From assembly GCA_001626765.1 (NCBI GenBank), contig LUOO01000007.1:1-64000 (forward strand): a stretch of DNA of 64,000 nt, written 5' to 3'. Origin of the DNA: Maritimibacter sp. REDSEA-S28_B5 (GTDB lineage Bacteria > Pseudomonadota > Alphaproteobacteria > Rhodobacterales > Rhodobacteraceae). The number at the start of each line of letters is the position of its first letter. The stretch's first letter is position 1. Shown piece by piece: positions 7,212 through 18,250 of the stretch. Below the pieces are notes generated by a model. That model had not been told where the DNA came from, ran no database searches, and saw nothing but the letters and a program-made list of their open reading frames with translations. The translations under genes were made by a program, and so were the position numbers.

Positions 7212-9103
7212 TATGGTTTAGCCTCTGCCACCACATGCACCGCGCGGGGGGGAATGGTGAGACCGCCCATGACCGGCTTCCACGCGCCGGGGAGGTCGAA
7301 AGCGATCTCGTCCGTCGTGAAGTTGAGGAGCAGCGCGAGGCGCGGCCCATCGCGGGGCAGAACCAGCGCCAGCGCGCGGTTCTCGGGGTTTTCCCAGTCG
7401 CTCACCTCCATCGGCGCGCCGTCCGGGCGCAGCCAGTCGACCGCGCCGTCGGACCAGAGCGCCGGGTCCCGAAGCACGGGGTGCGCCGCGCGTAGCTGAC
7501 CCAACGCCCGCGTATGATCGAGCAATTCGCCATCCCCGCCCTGCCAGTCGAGCCAATAGTCCGGCCCGTCCTGACAATAGGCGTTGTTGTTGCCGTGCTG
7601 TGTGCGCCCGAATTCGTCGCCCGCCGTGATCATCGGCGTGCCCTTGGCCAAGAGCACGAGCGCGAGCAGCGCCTTGGCGTCGCGACGTCGCGCCGCGATC
7701 ACGCCGGGGTCGTCGGTCGCGCCCTCGACGCCGTTGTTCCAAGACAGGTTCTCGCCATGCCCGTCACGGTTCCCTTCGCCGTTCGCTTCGTTGTGGCGTG
7801 TCTCGTAGGACACGAGGTCCGCGAGCGTGAAACCGTCATGCGCCGCGATGAAATTCACGCTGCGGCTCTCGCCCTCGAAGATGTCCGACGACCCGGCGAG
7901 CACTGTGGCCAGCCCGCCGATCATGCTGCGGTCACCGCGACCGAACCGGCGCAGCGTGTCGCGGAACCGGTCGTTCCATTCCAGAAAAGGCGGTGGAAAA
8001 TTCCCGAGCTGATAGCCCCCCGGCCCGATGTCCCATGGCTCTGCGATCAGGACGCGGTCGGCCAGAACCGGATCCTCTCGCATTGCGACCAAGAGCGGCG
8101 CATCGGGCGAAAATCCGTCGTCAAAGCGCCCGAGCACCGGGGCGAGGTCAAAACGAAACCCGTCGACGCCGCCCGCCAGCACAAAGTGGCGCAGGGCGTC
8201 GACGACAAGCGCGGTGACATAGGGATGGGCACAATCGAGCGTGTTGCCCGTCCCCGTGTCATTCACCAACCTTCCGTCATGGACATGGCGATAGGCCTGC
8301 CGGTTGCACAGCCCCCGCAAGGACAGGGTCGGCCCCTGGGCATCGCTTTCGCCGGTGTGGTTGAAGACGAGGTCGAGGATCACGCCGATCCCCGCCTCGC
8401 GCAGCGTATCGGTGACATGGCGCAGGTCGGCAATGCCGCCGGGTGCAAGCCGCGGGTCCAATGCCATCAACGTCACCGGGTTGTAGCCCCAGGCGTTCGT
8501 TAGCCCCAGCGGCCCGAGGTGGCGCTCGTCGATCCAGGCGGTGATCGGCAGGAACTCGATGGCAGCAACCCCCAGCGCGACCAGATGCGCGACCACGGCG
8601 GGATGCGCCACGGCTGCAAGGGTCCCGCGTATCTCCTCCGGCACATCGGGGTGCAACATGGTCAGCGCACGCACATTCGCTTCGTAGATCAGCCCGCCGG
8701 TCTGGTAGAGCCTCGGCGGCGCGGCCGCAGGGGCAGGGAGCGTGACCAGCGCCTTGGGCATGAGCGGCGCGGTATCCACCGCCTCGCCCGGCGGCAAGCC
8801 CAACCGGGTGTCGTAGACAAAGGCGCGGTCGATCCGCGTGGCAAAGGGGTCCATGAGCACCTTTGCCGGATCGAACCATAGCCCGTTCTTGGGATCGTAG
8901 CGCCCATTGGCGCGGTAGCCGTAGGCCTGCCCGACGCCCACGCCAGACACGTCGGTAGACCAGACTCCGCCGCCCTGCCGTTCCATCGGCAGGGTCCGTT
9001 CCGCGCCGTCCTGGAACAGACAAAGCAGAACCGACGCGGCATCCGGCGCATAGACCCTGAACCGCGCGCCGCCTTGGGTGAGCGTCGCGCCAAAGCCTGT
9101 CAC
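7211..9103 (-). CDS. glgX: Glycogen debranching enzyme GlgX
   Basis: A 630-residue GH13 enzyme with an N-terminal CBM48-type domain (about 1-130). The catalytic barrel shows DLVFNHTGES, nucleophile Asp in GFRFDLAPV, acid/base Glu in LIAEPWD and the transition-state Asp in FIAAHDGFT. It hydrolyses alpha-1,6 branches of phosphorylase-limit glycogen. The start is a GTG (9103) overlapping the glgA stop as GTGA; upstream in-frame ATG codons lie inside glgA and give non-family sequence. Last gene of the operon. Confidence 0.9.
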   Translation of the reverse strand: MTGFGATLTQGGARFRVYAPDAASVLLCLFQDGAERTLPMERQGGGVWSTDVSGVGVGQAYGYRANGRYDPKNGLWFDPAKVLMDPFATRIDRAFVYDTRLGLPPGEAVDTAPLMPKALVTLPAPAAAPPRLYQTGGLIYEANVRALTMLHPDVPEEIRGTLAAVAHPAVVAHLVALGVAAIEFLPITAWIDERHLGPLGLTNAWGYNPVTLMALDPRLAPGGIADLRHVTDTLREAGIGVILDLVFNHTGESDAQGPTLSLRGLCNRQAYRHVHDGRLVNDTGTGNTLDCAHPYVTALVVDALRHFVLAGGVDGFRFDLAPVLGRFDDGFSPDAPLLVAMREDPVLADRVLIAEPWDIGPGGYQLGNFPPPFLEWNDRFRDTLRRFGRGDRSMIGGLATVLAGSSDIFEGESRSVNFIAAHDGFTLADLVSYETRHNEANGEGNRDGHGENLSWNNGVEGATDDPGVIAARRRDAKALLALVLLAKGTPMITAGDEFGRTQHGNNNAYCQDGPDYWLDWQGGDGELLDHTRALGQLRAAHPVLRDPALWSDGAVDWLRPDGAPMEVSDWENPENRALALVLPRDGPRLALLLNFTTDEIAFDLPGAWKPVMGGLTIPPRAVHVVAEAKP

Positions 9104-10539
9104 CGGGCCTCTCCCGCCAGACGCTGGTAAAGCGACACATAGCCTCGCGCGCTTGCGTCCCAAGATACGTCGGACGCCATGCCGTTCTTCATCATCCGCG
9201 TCCACGCGGGCTTGTCGTCATGGACCTCGCAGGCCAGCGCGACCGCATCCACGATCCGCTCCGCTGTCAGCCGCCCAATGTGAAACCCGGTGGCGACACC
9301 GGCAGCCCGCGCGGCCATGTTCGCGTCGATCACCGTATCGGCGAGCCCCCCGGTGCGCGCGACGATGGGCACGCAGCCATAGCGCAGGCCATAAAGCTGG
9401 GTCAGGCCGCAGGGTTCGAACCGCGACGGGACCAGGATTGCGTCGCAGCCGCCCTGCATGAGATGTGCGAGCGGCTCGTCGTAACCCACATGCACGGCGA
9501 CCCGTCCCGGATGGCGTGCGGCGGCCTCGATAAAGGCTTGTTCCAGATCGCGGTCGCCCGCGCCAAGGATGGCGACGCTCGCCCCTGCGGCGACGATGCC
9601 GTCCAGCGCCTCGGCCAGCAAATCCATACCTTTCTGCCACGTCAGGCGGCTGATGACCGCCAGGATCGGCCCCTTGGCGGGCGCGAGGCCGAAGGACTTG
9701 ATCACGGCCTTTCGGTTCTTTTCGCGCGCCTTCAGCACCTTGGCCGAGAAAGGGGCGACCAGACAGTCGTCGGTTTCGGGGTCCCAGAGGTCCGTGTCGA
9801 TCCCGTTCACGATCCCCGACACCACGTCGGCGCGTCCGTTGATCAGTCCCTCGAGGCCCATGCCGAACTCCGCCGTGCGGATCTCGCGCGCATAGGTGGG
9901 CGAGACGGTGGTGATCGCCTGCGCGGCACGAAGCCCTGCCTTGAGAAAGCCGACGCCCCCGTAATATTCGACCCCGTCGGCCCATGCGCTTGCCGGCAGG
10001 CCAAGCTCGCCGAACACATGGGCCGCGAACTGGCCCTGAAAGGCGATGTTGTGCACGGTGATGACGCTGGGCGGGGCGGGGGAATCGCCGAAGGCGAGGT
10101 AGCAGGGCACCATCGCCGCCTGCCAGTCGTGCACATGCACCACGTCGGGGCGGTAGCCCTTGATCGCGCCGGTGGCGATCAGGGCGGCGGATTTCGACAG
10201 CACCGCAAAGCGTTTCCAGTTGTCGCCGAAGTCGATCCCGTCGAGGCCCGCGTAGGGCCCGCCTTCGCGTTCGTAAAGCCCCGGCGCCTGCACGACGATA
10301 AGGTCGAGCCCCGCGACCTTGGCCCCCAGAAGCGTGACCGAATGGCCCAGCACATCCTCCAGCGTGCCCAGCACCTTGGGCTTGCCAAGCTGGGCCATGA
10401 CGGCCGGATACCCCGGCACGACCGTGCGCATCTCGACCCCCAAGGGCGCGACGGCACCGGGTAGGGCCCCCGTCACATCGGCCAGCCCTCCGGTCTTGAC
10501 CAGCGGGAAAATCTCGGACGCGACGGAGAGGACTTTCAT
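9100..10539 (-). CDS. glgA: Glycogen synthase GlgA (ADP-glucose)
   Basis: A 479-residue GT5 enzyme. The N-terminal ADP-glucose motif KTGGLADV (about 15-22) and the C-terminal SRFEPCGLTQLYGLRYG and ARTGGLADTV segments are typical of bacterial starch/glycogen synthases. I chose ATG 10539 because GAGG lies 5 nt upstream. A GTG two codons earlier (10545) has no such site. It extends alpha-1,4-glucan chains using ADP-glucose from GlgC, encoded immediately upstream. Confidence 0.92.
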   Translation of the reverse strand: MKVLSVASEIFPLVKTGGLADVTGALPGAVAPLGVEMRTVVPGYPAVMAQLGKPKVLGTLEDVLGHSVTLLGAKVAGLDLIVVQAPGLYEREGGPYAGLDGIDFGDNWKRFAVLSKSAALIATGAIKGYRPDVVHVHDWQAAMVPCYLAFGDSPAPPSVITVHNIAFQGQFAAHVFGELGLPASAWADGVEYYGGVGFLKAGLRAAQAITTVSPTYAREIRTAEFGMGLEGLINGRADVVSGIVNGIDTDLWDPETDDCLVAPFSAKVLKAREKNRKAVIKSFGLAPAKGPILAVISRLTWQKGMDLLAEALDGIVAAGASVAILGAGDRDLEQAFIEAAARHPGRVAVHVGYDEPLAHLMQGGCDAILVPSRFEPCGLTQLYGLRYGCVPIVARTGGLADTVIDANMAARAAGVATGFHIGRLTAERIVDAVALACEVHDDKPAWTRMMKNGMASDVSWDASARGYVSLYQRLAGEAR

Positions 10540-10546
10540 CTGCACC

Positions 10547-11827
10547 TCATTCGTAGACCAGCCCGGCCTTGTCGAGCATGGATTGGGTGATCAGGCAGAT
10601 GCCGCTCCCCGTGCGCCGGAACCGCTGACCGTCAAGTTCGGGGTCTTCGCCCACAACGAGCCCCGAGGGGATCTTGACTCCGCGGTCGAGCACCACCCGT
10701 GACAGCCGCGCATGACGCCCGATGACCACGTCGGGCAGGAGCACGGCGTGATCGACCTGCGAATAGCTGCGGCAGAGGACGCCGGTGAAGAGCAGCGAGG
10801 AATTGACCGTGGAGCCAGAGATGATGCAATCGCCCGAGACGAGCGAGGAAATCGCCTCGCCCCGCCGCCCGTCCTCGTTGTGGACGAACTTCGCGGGCGG
10901 CTTGATCTCGGCATAGGTCCAGATCGGCCAGCTTCGGTCGTAAAGGTCAAGCTCGGGGATCACCTCGGTCAGGTCGATGTTGGCCTGCCAATAGGCATCG
11001 ACCGTGCCCACGTCGCGCCAGTAGGCGGGCTTGTCCGGCGTCTCGCGCACGCAGGAGGCGGTGAAGCGATGCGCCACCGCCTTGCCGCCCTGCACGAGCT
11101 TGGGGATGATGTCCTTGCCGAAATCGCGCGAGGAATTGGGGTCCGCCGCGTCCTCCTGCAAGAGCGCGATGAGCCTTTTCGTGTGGAAGACGTAAATCCC
11201 CATCGACGCCAGCGACACGTCCGGGTTCCCCGGCATCGCGGGCGGATCGGCGGGCTTTTCGACGAAATCCACGATGCGGTCCTTGCCGTCCACATGCATG
11301 ACGCCAAAGCCCTTGGCATCCTCGCGCGGGACTTCGAGGCAGGCGACGGTGACATCGGCCCCTTCGTTCACATGCTGCTGGAGCATGAGTTCATAGTCCA
11401 TCTTGTAGATATGATCGCCCGCCAGAATGATGATGTATTCCGGCGCGTGGCCTTCGATGATGTCGATGTTTTGATAGACCGCGTCGGCGGTGCCCTCATA
11501 CCACTGGGTCTCCGACACGCGCTGCGACGCGGGGAGGATGTCGAAGCTCTCGTTGCGTTCAGGGCGCAGAAAGTTCCAGCCGTGTTGCAGGTGTCGGATG
11601 AGGGAATGTGCCTTGTATTGCGTGGCCACCGCGATGCGCCGCACGCCCGAGTTGATGGCATTGGACAGCGCAAAGTCGATAATCCGGGTCTTGCCGCCGA
11701 AATAGACCGCCGGTTTCGCCCGTCGGTCGGTCAACTCCATCAGCCGCGACCCGCGCCCGCCGGCCAGCACATAGGCCATGGCATCCCGCGCGAGCGGCGC
11801 GGTCATTCTTCTGCGCTCCTGTGTCAT
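10547..11827 (-). CDS. glgC: Glucose-1-phosphate adenylyltransferase GlgC
   Basis: A 426-residue ADP-glucose pyrophosphorylase (E. coli 431). The nucleotidyltransferase signature [20 protein letters not shown] lies near residues 22-41, followed by [19 protein letters not shown]. It catalyses the committed and usually allosterically regulated step of glycogen synthesis. Its ATG overlaps the glgB stop (ATGA). A second ATG seven codons in, with AGGAG upstream, is an alternative start. Confidence 0.93.
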   Translation of the reverse strand: MTQERRRMTAPLARDAMAYVLAGGRGSRLMELTDRRAKPAVYFGGKTRIIDFALSNAINSGVRRIAVATQYKAHSLIRHLQHGWNFLRPERNESFDILPASQRVSETQWYEGTADAVYQNIDIIEGHAPEYIIILAGDHIYKMDYELMLQQHVNEGADVTVACLEVPREDAKGFGVMHVDGKDRIVDFVEKPADPPAMPGNPDVSLASMGIYVFHTKRLIALLQEDAADPNSSRDFGKDIIPKLVQGGKAVAHRFTASCVRETPDKPAYWRDVGTVDAYWQANIDLTEVIPELDLYDRSWPIWTYAEIKPPAKFVHNEDGRRGEAISSLVSGDCIISGSTVNSSLLFTGVLCRSYSQVDHAVLLPDVVIGRHARLSRVVLDRGVKIPSGLVVGEDPELDGQRFRRTGSGICLITQSMLDKAGLVYE

Positions 11828-14043
11828 GATGCGGGTTCCTCCCTCCCGGCCCCCGTGATCGGGGTCAAATACAGCGTTGCGAGCGGCGGCAAGGTGATGG
11901 TCGCGTGCCCGTTCTTGGCGCGGACCCGCCCGCCGTTCCCGGCGTTGGACCCGCCGTAATGTGCAGCGTCGGTGTTCATCATTTCGGCCCAGTCGCCGTC
12001 CTGCGGCAAGGGCAGCGCGTATCCCTCGCGCAGAACCGGGGTGAAGTTCGAGACGACGACGACCGGCGGCGCGCCCGGCGCGCGGCGTTCCCAGGCATAG
12101 ACCGAGGTTTCGGTCTCATCCGCCAGCAGCCAGCCAAAGCCCTCCGGCTCGCAGTCGCGGGCATGAAGCGCGGGCATCCCGCGGTAAAAGCGGTTCAGAT
12201 CCCGCACGAGGCTACGCACCCCTTCATGCGCCGGGGCATCCAGCAGGTCCCAGTCCAAGGCGCGCGCTTCGGACCATTCCCGCCGCTGGGCGAACTCCTG
12301 CCCCATGAAGAGAAGTTTCTTGCCGGGGTATCCCCACATGAAGGCGTAGTAGGCCCGGAGTGTCGCGAACTTCTGCCAGTCGTCGCCTGACATCTTGGTG
12401 AGCAGCGTGCCCTTTCCATGCACCACTTCGTCATGGGACAGGGGCAGCACGTAATTCTCGGAAAACAGGTAGGACGTGCCGAAGGTCATCTCGTGGTGGT
12501 GATATTTCCGATGCACCGCCTCACGCGAAAGATACGTAAGCGTATCGTTCATGAAGCCCATGTTCCACTTGAAGCCAAAGCCAAGCCCGCCTTCATGCAC
12601 TGGCATGGACACACCGGGCCAAGCGGTGGAATCCTCGGCCATCGTCATAACGCCCGCGTGGGCACGGTAAAGCTCGCGGTTCACGTCCTGCAGGAAGGAA
12701 ATCGCCTCGAGGTTCTCGCGCCCGCCTGTCTCGTTCGGTATCCACTCGCCCGCCTTGCGCGAATAGTCGAGGTAGAGCATCGAGGCGACCGCATCCACGC
12801 GCAGGCCGTCGGCGTGGTAACGCTCGGCCCAGAAGAGCGCGTTGTTGATCAGGAACTCTCGCACCTCGGTGCGCCCGAAGTTGTAGATTGCGGTGTTCCA
12901 GTCCGGGTGAAACCCCTTGCGCGGGTCGGCGTGTTCATAAAGCGCGGTGCCGTCGAACATCGCGAGACCATGCGCATCCGTCGGGAAATGCCCCGGCACC
13001 CAGTCGAGCAACACGCCAATCCCGGCCCTGTGCGCCCCGTCGATGAACCGCGCCAGCCCCTCGGGATCGCCGAAGCGGGCGGAGGGGGCGTAAAGCCCGG
13101 TGGTCTGGTAGCCCCAAGACGGGTCATAGGGATGCTCGGACACCGGCATGAATTCGATATGGGTAAAGCCCATGTCGGTGACGTAAGGGATGAGCTGATC
13201 GGCCAGTTCGTCCCACGTCAGGAAATCGCCGTCGCTGTTACGCCGCCATGACCCCGGATGGACTTCGTAGATCGACACGGCCTCGCGCCGGGGGTTCGTC
13301 TGGCTCCAATGCGTCCGGTGATCGTCGTCACCCCAATCGTGCCCAAAGGGCCGGGCGACGATGGACCCGGTGGCGGGGCGCAGTTCGGACTGAAAGGCAA
13401 AAGGATCGGCCTTGAGCGGCAGGGGTTGGCCTGCCTTGTCGAGAATTTCGTATTTGTAGATCGTGCCGGGCGGCAGGTCGGGGATGAACGTCTCCCAGAT
13501 GCCGCTGTCGCGCCGGAAGCGCATGACGTTGCGCCGCCCATCCCAGCCGTTGAAGTCGCCCACGACCGATACGCGGCTGGCGCTGGGCGCCCAGACGGCG
13601 AAATTCACCCCTATCGCACCTTCGTGCTCCATCACATGCGCGCCGAGCCGGTCGAAAAGCCGCAGGTGCCGTCCCTGACCGATGAAGTAATCGTCCATCG
13701 GGCCAAGCACCGGGCCGAAGGAGTAGGGATCGCCCTGCTCCCACGTGTGATGCAGGTTGCGCACGCGCAGCCGGATCGGTCGGGGTTTCCTGAGGGTGAG
13801 TTTCCCCTCGAAGAGCCCGCGCGCATCGATCCTTTCGAGCGTTCCGACGACTTTGCCATCGACCAGCGCCTCGACCGCCTCGGCCCCGGGCACGAAGGCC
13901 CGCGCGATCAGACCCTTGGCCGCCCGATGAACGCCCAGAACGGCATAGGGATCGTCATGCCGCCCTTCGACAATAGCCGCCACCGTGCCGGGGTCGAGCG
14001 CCCCGGCGGCAGGCCTTGTCGTGGTTCTCGGTCCGCTGGTCAC
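11824..14043 (-). CDS. glgB: 1,4-alpha-glucan branching enzyme GlgB
   Basis: A 739-residue GH13 branching enzyme (E. coli 728). Two N-terminal carbohydrate-binding-like domains precede the barrel with nucleophile Asp in [17 protein letters not shown], acid/base Glu in [10 protein letters not shown] and the third Asp in [13 protein letters not shown]. It introduces alpha-1,6 branches. The reading frame stays open well upstream through glgP, but that part is arginine/serine-rich shadow sequence. I place the start at GTG 14043, with a GAGGGG site just before it. This leaves a 61-nt gap after glgP. Confidence 0.9.
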   Translation of the reverse strand: MTSGPRTTTRPAAGALDPGTVAAIVEGRHDDPYAVLGVHRAAKGLIARAFVPGAEAVEALVDGKVVGTLERIDARGLFEGKLTLRKPRPIRLRVRNLHHTWEQGDPYSFGPVLGPMDDYFIGQGRHLRLFDRLGAHVMEHEGAIGVNFAVWAPSASRVSVVGDFNGWDGRRNVMRFRRDSGIWETFIPDLPPGTIYKYEILDKAGQPLPLKADPFAFQSELRPATGSIVARPFGHDWGDDDHRTHWSQTNPRREAVSIYEVHPGSWRRNSDGDFLTWDELADQLIPYVTDMGFTHIEFMPVSEHPYDPSWGYQTTGLYAPSARFGDPEGLARFIDGAHRAGIGVLLDWVPGHFPTDAHGLAMFDGTALYEHADPRKGFHPDWNTAIYNFGRTEVREFLINNALFWAERYHADGLRVDAVASMLYLDYSRKAGEWIPNETGGRENLEAISFLQDVNRELYRAHAGVMTMAEDSTAWPGVSMPVHEGGLGFGFKWNMGFMNDTLTYLSREAVHRKYHHHEMTFGTSYLFSENYVLPLSHDEVVHGKGTLLTKMSGDDWQKFATLRAYYAFMWGYPGKKLLFMGQEFAQRREWSEARALDWDLLDAPAHEGVRSLVRDLNRFYRGMPALHARDCEPEGFGWLLADETETSVYAWERRAPGAPPVVVVSNFTPVLREGYALPLPQDGDWAEMMNTDAAHYGGSNAGNGGRVRAKNGHATITLPPLATLYLTPITGAGREEPAS

Positions 14044-14104
14044 GTTCCCCTCATCGTCGGCCCCACGCTCGCGCGCCGCGCTGCGCGGGTCAAGCCCGAC
14101 CGTC

Positions 14105-16561
14105 TCACTTGGTGGGCACGCCCCAAATGTCCGAGGCGTATTGCCGGATTGTGCGGTCGGACGAGAACCAGCCGACGTTGGCGGTGTTGAGGATCGCCAT
14201 ACGGTTCCACGTCGCCCGGTCCGACCAGAGCGCATCGACCCGGCGCTGGGCGGCGGTGTAGCTGTCGAAGTCGTCCGAGACCATGAACCAGTCGTGGCTT
14301 TCGATCCCGCCGATGAGGTCGGCGTAGCGTGACGGATCGTCGGCCGAAAACGCACCGTCCTTGATCGCGCGGAGTGCCTGCGCAAGTTCCGGCGAGGCCG
14401 CGATGATCTCGCCCGGGTCGCGGCCAATGGCGCGGCGGTCCGAGACCTCCTGCGCGGTCAGGCCAAAGATCACGATGTTTTCGTCCCCGACCAGATCCTT
14501 GATCTCGACGTTGGCGCCGTCGAGCGTGCCGATGGTTACGGCACCGTTCAGTGCGAATTTCATGTTGCCGGTGCCCGATGCCTCCATCCCCGCCGTGGAA
14601 ATCTGTTCCGACAAGTCGGCGGCAGGCACCAGAACCTCGGCCAGCGACACGTTGTAGTTGGGCAGGAAAACGACCTTGAGCAGATCGCCCACGATGGGGT
14701 CGTTGTTCACCACCCGCGCGATGTCATTGGCCAGTTTGATGATGAGCTTGGCGGTGTGGTAGCTGGGCGCGGCCTTGCCCGCAAAGATTTTGACCCGCGG
14801 CACCCAGTCCTTTTCCGGGTGCGAGCGGATCTGGTCGTAAAGCGCCACCGTCTCGATCAGATTGAGCAACTGCCGCTTGTATTCGTGGATGCGCTTGATC
14901 TGGATGTCGAAGATCGCGCCGGGATCGACCCGCAGGCCCATGCGCTGCTGGATGACCCGCGCAAGCTGTTCCTTGTTGCGGCGCTTGATTGCCTCGAAGC
15001 TCGACTGGAACCCGGCATCGTCCGCCATGCCGGTGATGCCCGTCAGCGCCTCGGTCTCGGCCATGAGATCCACATCCCCCACGACGCCCTGCACCAGCCG
15101 CAAAAGCGCGGGGTTGCATTGGGCCAGCCACCGGCGCGGCGTGATCCCGTTGGTCTTGTTGTTGATCCGCCCCGGAAAGACGGCGTTGAGGTCCGCGAAG
15201 ACCGTCTCTTTCATGAGGTCGGAGTGAAGCGCCGAGACGCCGTTCACCGAATGCGACCCCATGAAGGCGAGGTTGCCCATGCGCACCCGGCGCTCGCCAC
15301 CCTCGTCGATCAGCGAAATGCGCGAGATGACCTCGTCCGCCAGCCCGTCCTTGCGCGCGGATTTCAGCACCATCGCGTTGATCTGGTAGATAATCTGCAT
15401 ATGCCGGGGCAGCAGCCGCTCAATCAAGGCGACCGGCCAGCTTTCAAGCGCCTCGGGCAAAAGCGTGTGGTTGGTATAGGCAAAGGTGCCGTTGGTAAGC
15501 TCCCACGCCCGCGCGAAATCGTAGCCCTCGTTGTCGATGAGGAGCCGCATCATCTCGGCCACGGCTATGGCCGGGTGCGTGTCATTGAGCTGGATCGCGA
15601 CCTTTTCCGGCAGGTTGTCGAAGGTGTGGAAAAGCTGCCCATGCCGGCGCAGGATGTCCTGAAGCGAGGCGGAGGAGAAAAAGAACTCCTGCCTGAGGCG
15701 CAGTTCCTGCCCGGCGATGTGGCTGTCCTGCGGGTAAAGCACCTGCGTCAGCGTTTCCGCCCGGTTGCTTTCCTCGAGCGCACCGACGTAATCGCCCGCG
15801 TTGAACCGCGCGAGCAGGATCGGGTCGATGGGCTGTGCGGACCACAGCCGCAGGCTGTTCACATGGTCGCCTTTCCAGCCGACGACCGGCGTATCATAGG
15901 CCGCCGCCGTCATCCGCTCGGACGGCTTCCAGCGGAACGTGGGCACCCCGGTCTTGTCATGCCCGCGCGGCTCGACCGTGCCGCCGAAGCCGATCTCATA
16001 GGCGCTCTCGCGGCGTTCGAACTCCCACGGGTTGCCGTGCGACAGCCACATCTCGGGCAGTTCCACCTGCCAGCCGTCGCGGATCTCCTGCCGGAAAAGG
16101 CCGTGCTGATAGCGGATGCCGTAGCCATAGGCGGGGATGCCCACGCTCGCCATCGACTCCATGAAGCAGGCCGCGAGCCGCCCGAGACCGCCGTTCCCCA
16201 GCGCCGCGTCCGGTTCAAGCTCGCGCAGGATGTCGAGGTCCACACCGATGTTGGCGAGCGCCTGATTGATTTCGCCCTCGAGGCCGAGGTTGGTGATCGC
16301 GTCGCGCATCAGCCGCCCGATCAGGAATTCGAGCGACAGGTAATAGACCCGCTTTTCATTGCGGCTCTCGTCCTTCCATTCGATCCAGTGATCGACCAGC
16401 CGGTCGCGCACGACGAGGATCACCGCTTGCAACCAGTCGTGTGGCTTGGCGGCCTTGGGGTCCTTGCCGGTCCCGTGCTTCAGCCGTTCGATGATCTCGA
16501 CGGCAAGCGTCTTGGGGTCGCTTTTCTTGGCGGGGGTCGGCAGGTTGTCGAGTGGGGTCAT
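14105..16561 (-). CDS. glgP: Glycogen phosphorylase GlgP
   Basis: An 818-residue GT35 phosphorylase (E. coli 815). The pyridoxal-phosphate-binding Lys lies in EASGTGNMKFALNG, and NGGLGRLAACF is conserved near residue 118. It releases glucose-1-phosphate from glycogen ends. Synthesis (glgC, glgA, glgB) and breakdown (glgP, glgX) genes sit in one operon, as in many proteobacteria, so flux must be set mainly at enzyme level. It begins 21 nt after the alpha-glucosidase gene. Confidence 0.93.
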   Translation of the reverse strand: MTPLDNLPTPAKKSDPKTLAVEIIERLKHGTGKDPKAAKPHDWLQAVILVVRDRLVDHWIEWKDESRNEKRVYYLSLEFLIGRLMRDAITNLGLEGEINQALANIGVDLDILRELEPDAALGNGGLGRLAACFMESMASVGIPAYGYGIRYQHGLFRQEIRDGWQVELPEMWLSHGNPWEFERRESAYEIGFGGTVEPRGHDKTGVPTFRWKPSERMTAAAYDTPVVGWKGDHVNSLRLWSAQPIDPILLARFNAGDYVGALEESNRAETLTQVLYPQDSHIAGQELRLRQEFFFSSASLQDILRRHGQLFHTFDNLPEKVAIQLNDTHPAIAVAEMMRLLIDNEGYDFARAWELTNGTFAYTNHTLLPEALESWPVALIERLLPRHMQIIYQINAMVLKSARKDGLADEVISRISLIDEGGERRVRMGNLAFMGSHSVNGVSALHSDLMKETVFADLNAVFPGRINNKTNGITPRRWLAQCNPALLRLVQGVVGDVDLMAETEALTGITGMADDAGFQSSFEAIKRRNKEQLARVIQQRMGLRVDPGAIFDIQIKRIHEYKRQLLNLIETVALYDQIRSHPEKDWVPRVKIFAGKAAPSYHTAKLIIKLANDIARVVNNDPIVGDLLKVVFLPNYNVSLAEVLVPAADLSEQISTAGMEASGTGNMKFALNGAVTIGTLDGANVEIKDLVGDENIVIFGLTAQEVSDRRAIGRDPGEIIAASPELAQALRAIKDGAFSADDPSRYADLIGGIESHDWFMVSDDFDSYTAAQRRVDALWSDRATWNRMAILNTANVGWFSSDRTIRQYASDIWGVPTK

Positions 16562-16582
16562 GCTGAGAACACTCCAGAAGGC

Positions 16583-18172
16583 TTAGGCAAGCCGGGCGAT
16601 GATAAAGCCGTTGGGGCCGAAATGCAGCCGTCCGTTCTGCATCTCGCAGGCCTCGGACAGAAGCGGGTCGAGGGTGCGGTCAAACGGCATCTCGACCTCG
16701 CCGGAGGACAGGTTGAAGGCACAGAACACCTCGTCGCCGCGGATATGCGCGAGGATCGGCTCGTGGGTCGGCAGGAACGCGGTCCGCCCGTTCCGCAGCG
16801 CGTCCTTGGCCCTGCGAAGGGTGAGCATCCGTTTGTAGAAGTCCAGAACGGACCCCTCGTGCCCTTGGGTGGACACCGCGCGGGCAAGCTGTGCCTCTTT
16901 CACGGGCAGCCAAGAGCGCTCTGCGCTCGTAAACCCGCCGTTCGGTGCTCGGGCGTCCCAGACCATCGGCGTGCGGCAGCCATCGCGCCCCTTGTCCTCG
17001 GGCCAGAAATTGAGCCCCTGCGGATCGGTCAGCTCGTCATAGGTGAGGTCGGTGTCGGTCTGGCCAAGCTCCTCGCCCTGATAAAGCACGATGGACCCCT
17101 CGAAAGAGAGCAGCAGCGCGCAGGTCAGTTTCGCGAGCGCCTCGGGGTCCTTGGCGTGGTCCATCCAGCGCGTCACATGGCGCGGCACGTCGTGGTTGGA
17201 AAAGGCCCAGCAGGGCCAGCCGTCTGGCGCGCCCTTGAAGAACTGGGTTAGGCGCGAGCGGTAGAACTCTGCCGAGAACGGCGGGCCGAGCAGCTCGAAG
17301 GAATAGGCCATGTGGAGCCTGTGCGCGCTGGTATATTGCCCCATGAGGTCGATGGAGTGATGCGTATCCCCCACTTCGCCCACCATGGCGCGGGCATCGT
17401 AGCTGTCCAGAAGCGCGCGCATCCGTTCCAGAAAGCCGAGGTTCTCCGGCTGGTTCTTGGAAAACAGGTGATACTGCATGTCATAGGTGCGCTGGGCATG
17501 GCGCGAGCCGGGCCGGAAATCGGCGGCATCGTCGCGCAGGAGCCTGTCGTGGAAGTAGTAGTTCACGGTGTCCATGCGGAACCCGTCCACGCCCCGGTCC
17601 AGCCAGAACTTCATGCCTGACAGGGCGTAGTCCTGCACCTCCGGATTGTGAAAGTTGAAGTCCGGCTGCTCGGTCAGGAAGTTGTGGAAGTAGTACTGCC
17701 GCCGCCGATGCTCCCATGTCCAGGCCAGCCCACCAAAGATGCCCTGCCAGTTGTTGGGTGGCATCCCGTCGGGCCTGGGATCGGCCCAGACATACCAGTC
17801 CGCCTTGTCGTTGTCGCGCGACTGGCGGCTTTCCTGAAAGAACGGGTGCTGGTCGGAGGAATGGGACAGCACCTGATCCATGATGACCTTGAGGCCCAGC
17901 TCATGTGCCCGGTCCACCATCCGGTCGAAGTCCGACAGCGTGCCGAAGATCGGGTCGATGTCCATGTAGTCGGACACGTCATAACCCATGTCCTTCATCG
18001 GCGAGCAGTAGATCGGGGACAGCCAGATCGCGTCGACCCCAAGGTCCGCGACATAGCCCAGCCGTTCGGTGATCCCCGGCAGGTCGCCCACGCCATCGCC
18101 GTTCGAATCCTGAAACGAGCGAGGGTAAATCTGATACGTCACGCTGCCGCGCCACCAGTTCGGATCGGTCAT
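16583..18172 (-). CDS. GH13 alpha-glucosidase (oligo-1,6-glucosidase/AglA type)
   Basis: A 529-residue GH13 enzyme without a signal peptide, so cytoplasmic. Motifs: YQIYPRSFQDSNGDGVGDL near residue 13, nucleophile Asp in GFRMDTVNYY, acid/base Glu in MVGEVGD and catalytic Asp in FSNHDVPRH. It should hydrolyse short alpha-glucosides (maltose, isomaltose, sucrose or trehalose types cannot be separated by eye). First gene of the glycogen operon, possibly linking imported or endogenous oligosaccharides to it. Divergent from a TetR regulator. Confidence 0.85.
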   Translation of the reverse strand: MTDPNWWRGSVTYQIYPRSFQDSNGDGVGDLPGITERLGYVADLGVDAIWLSPIYCSPMKDMGYDVSDYMDIDPIFGTLSDFDRMVDRAHELGLKVIMDQVLSHSSDQHPFFQESRQSRDNDKADWYVWADPRPDGMPPNNWQGIFGGLAWTWEHRRRQYYFHNFLTEQPDFNFHNPEVQDYALSGMKFWLDRGVDGFRMDTVNYYFHDRLLRDDAADFRPGSRHAQRTYDMQYHLFSKNQPENLGFLERMRALLDSYDARAMVGEVGDTHHSIDLMGQYTSAHRLHMAYSFELLGPPFSAEFYRSRLTQFFKGAPDGWPCWAFSNHDVPRHVTRWMDHAKDPEALAKLTCALLLSFEGSIVLYQGEELGQTDTDLTYDELTDPQGLNFWPEDKGRDGCRTPMVWDARAPNGGFTSAERSWLPVKEAQLARAVSTQGHEGSVLDFYKRMLTLRRAKDALRNGRTAFLPTHEPILAHIRGDEVFCAFNLSSGEVEMPFDRTLDPLLSEACEMQNGRLHFGPNGFIIARLA

Positions 18173-18250
18173 GTCCTGTCATCGCGCTGTTTCACGTCAC
18201 GCTAGGATCCTGACGCGCCGTTGACCAGAGACTTTCTGCACCTGCGAAAT

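Noticed and set aside
14044-14427. 128-residue N-terminal extension of GlgB reaching into glgP
   Set aside because: Composition (Arg/Ser/Thr-rich) is that of a shadow frame. A GTG with a good ribosome site at 14043 gives the family length.
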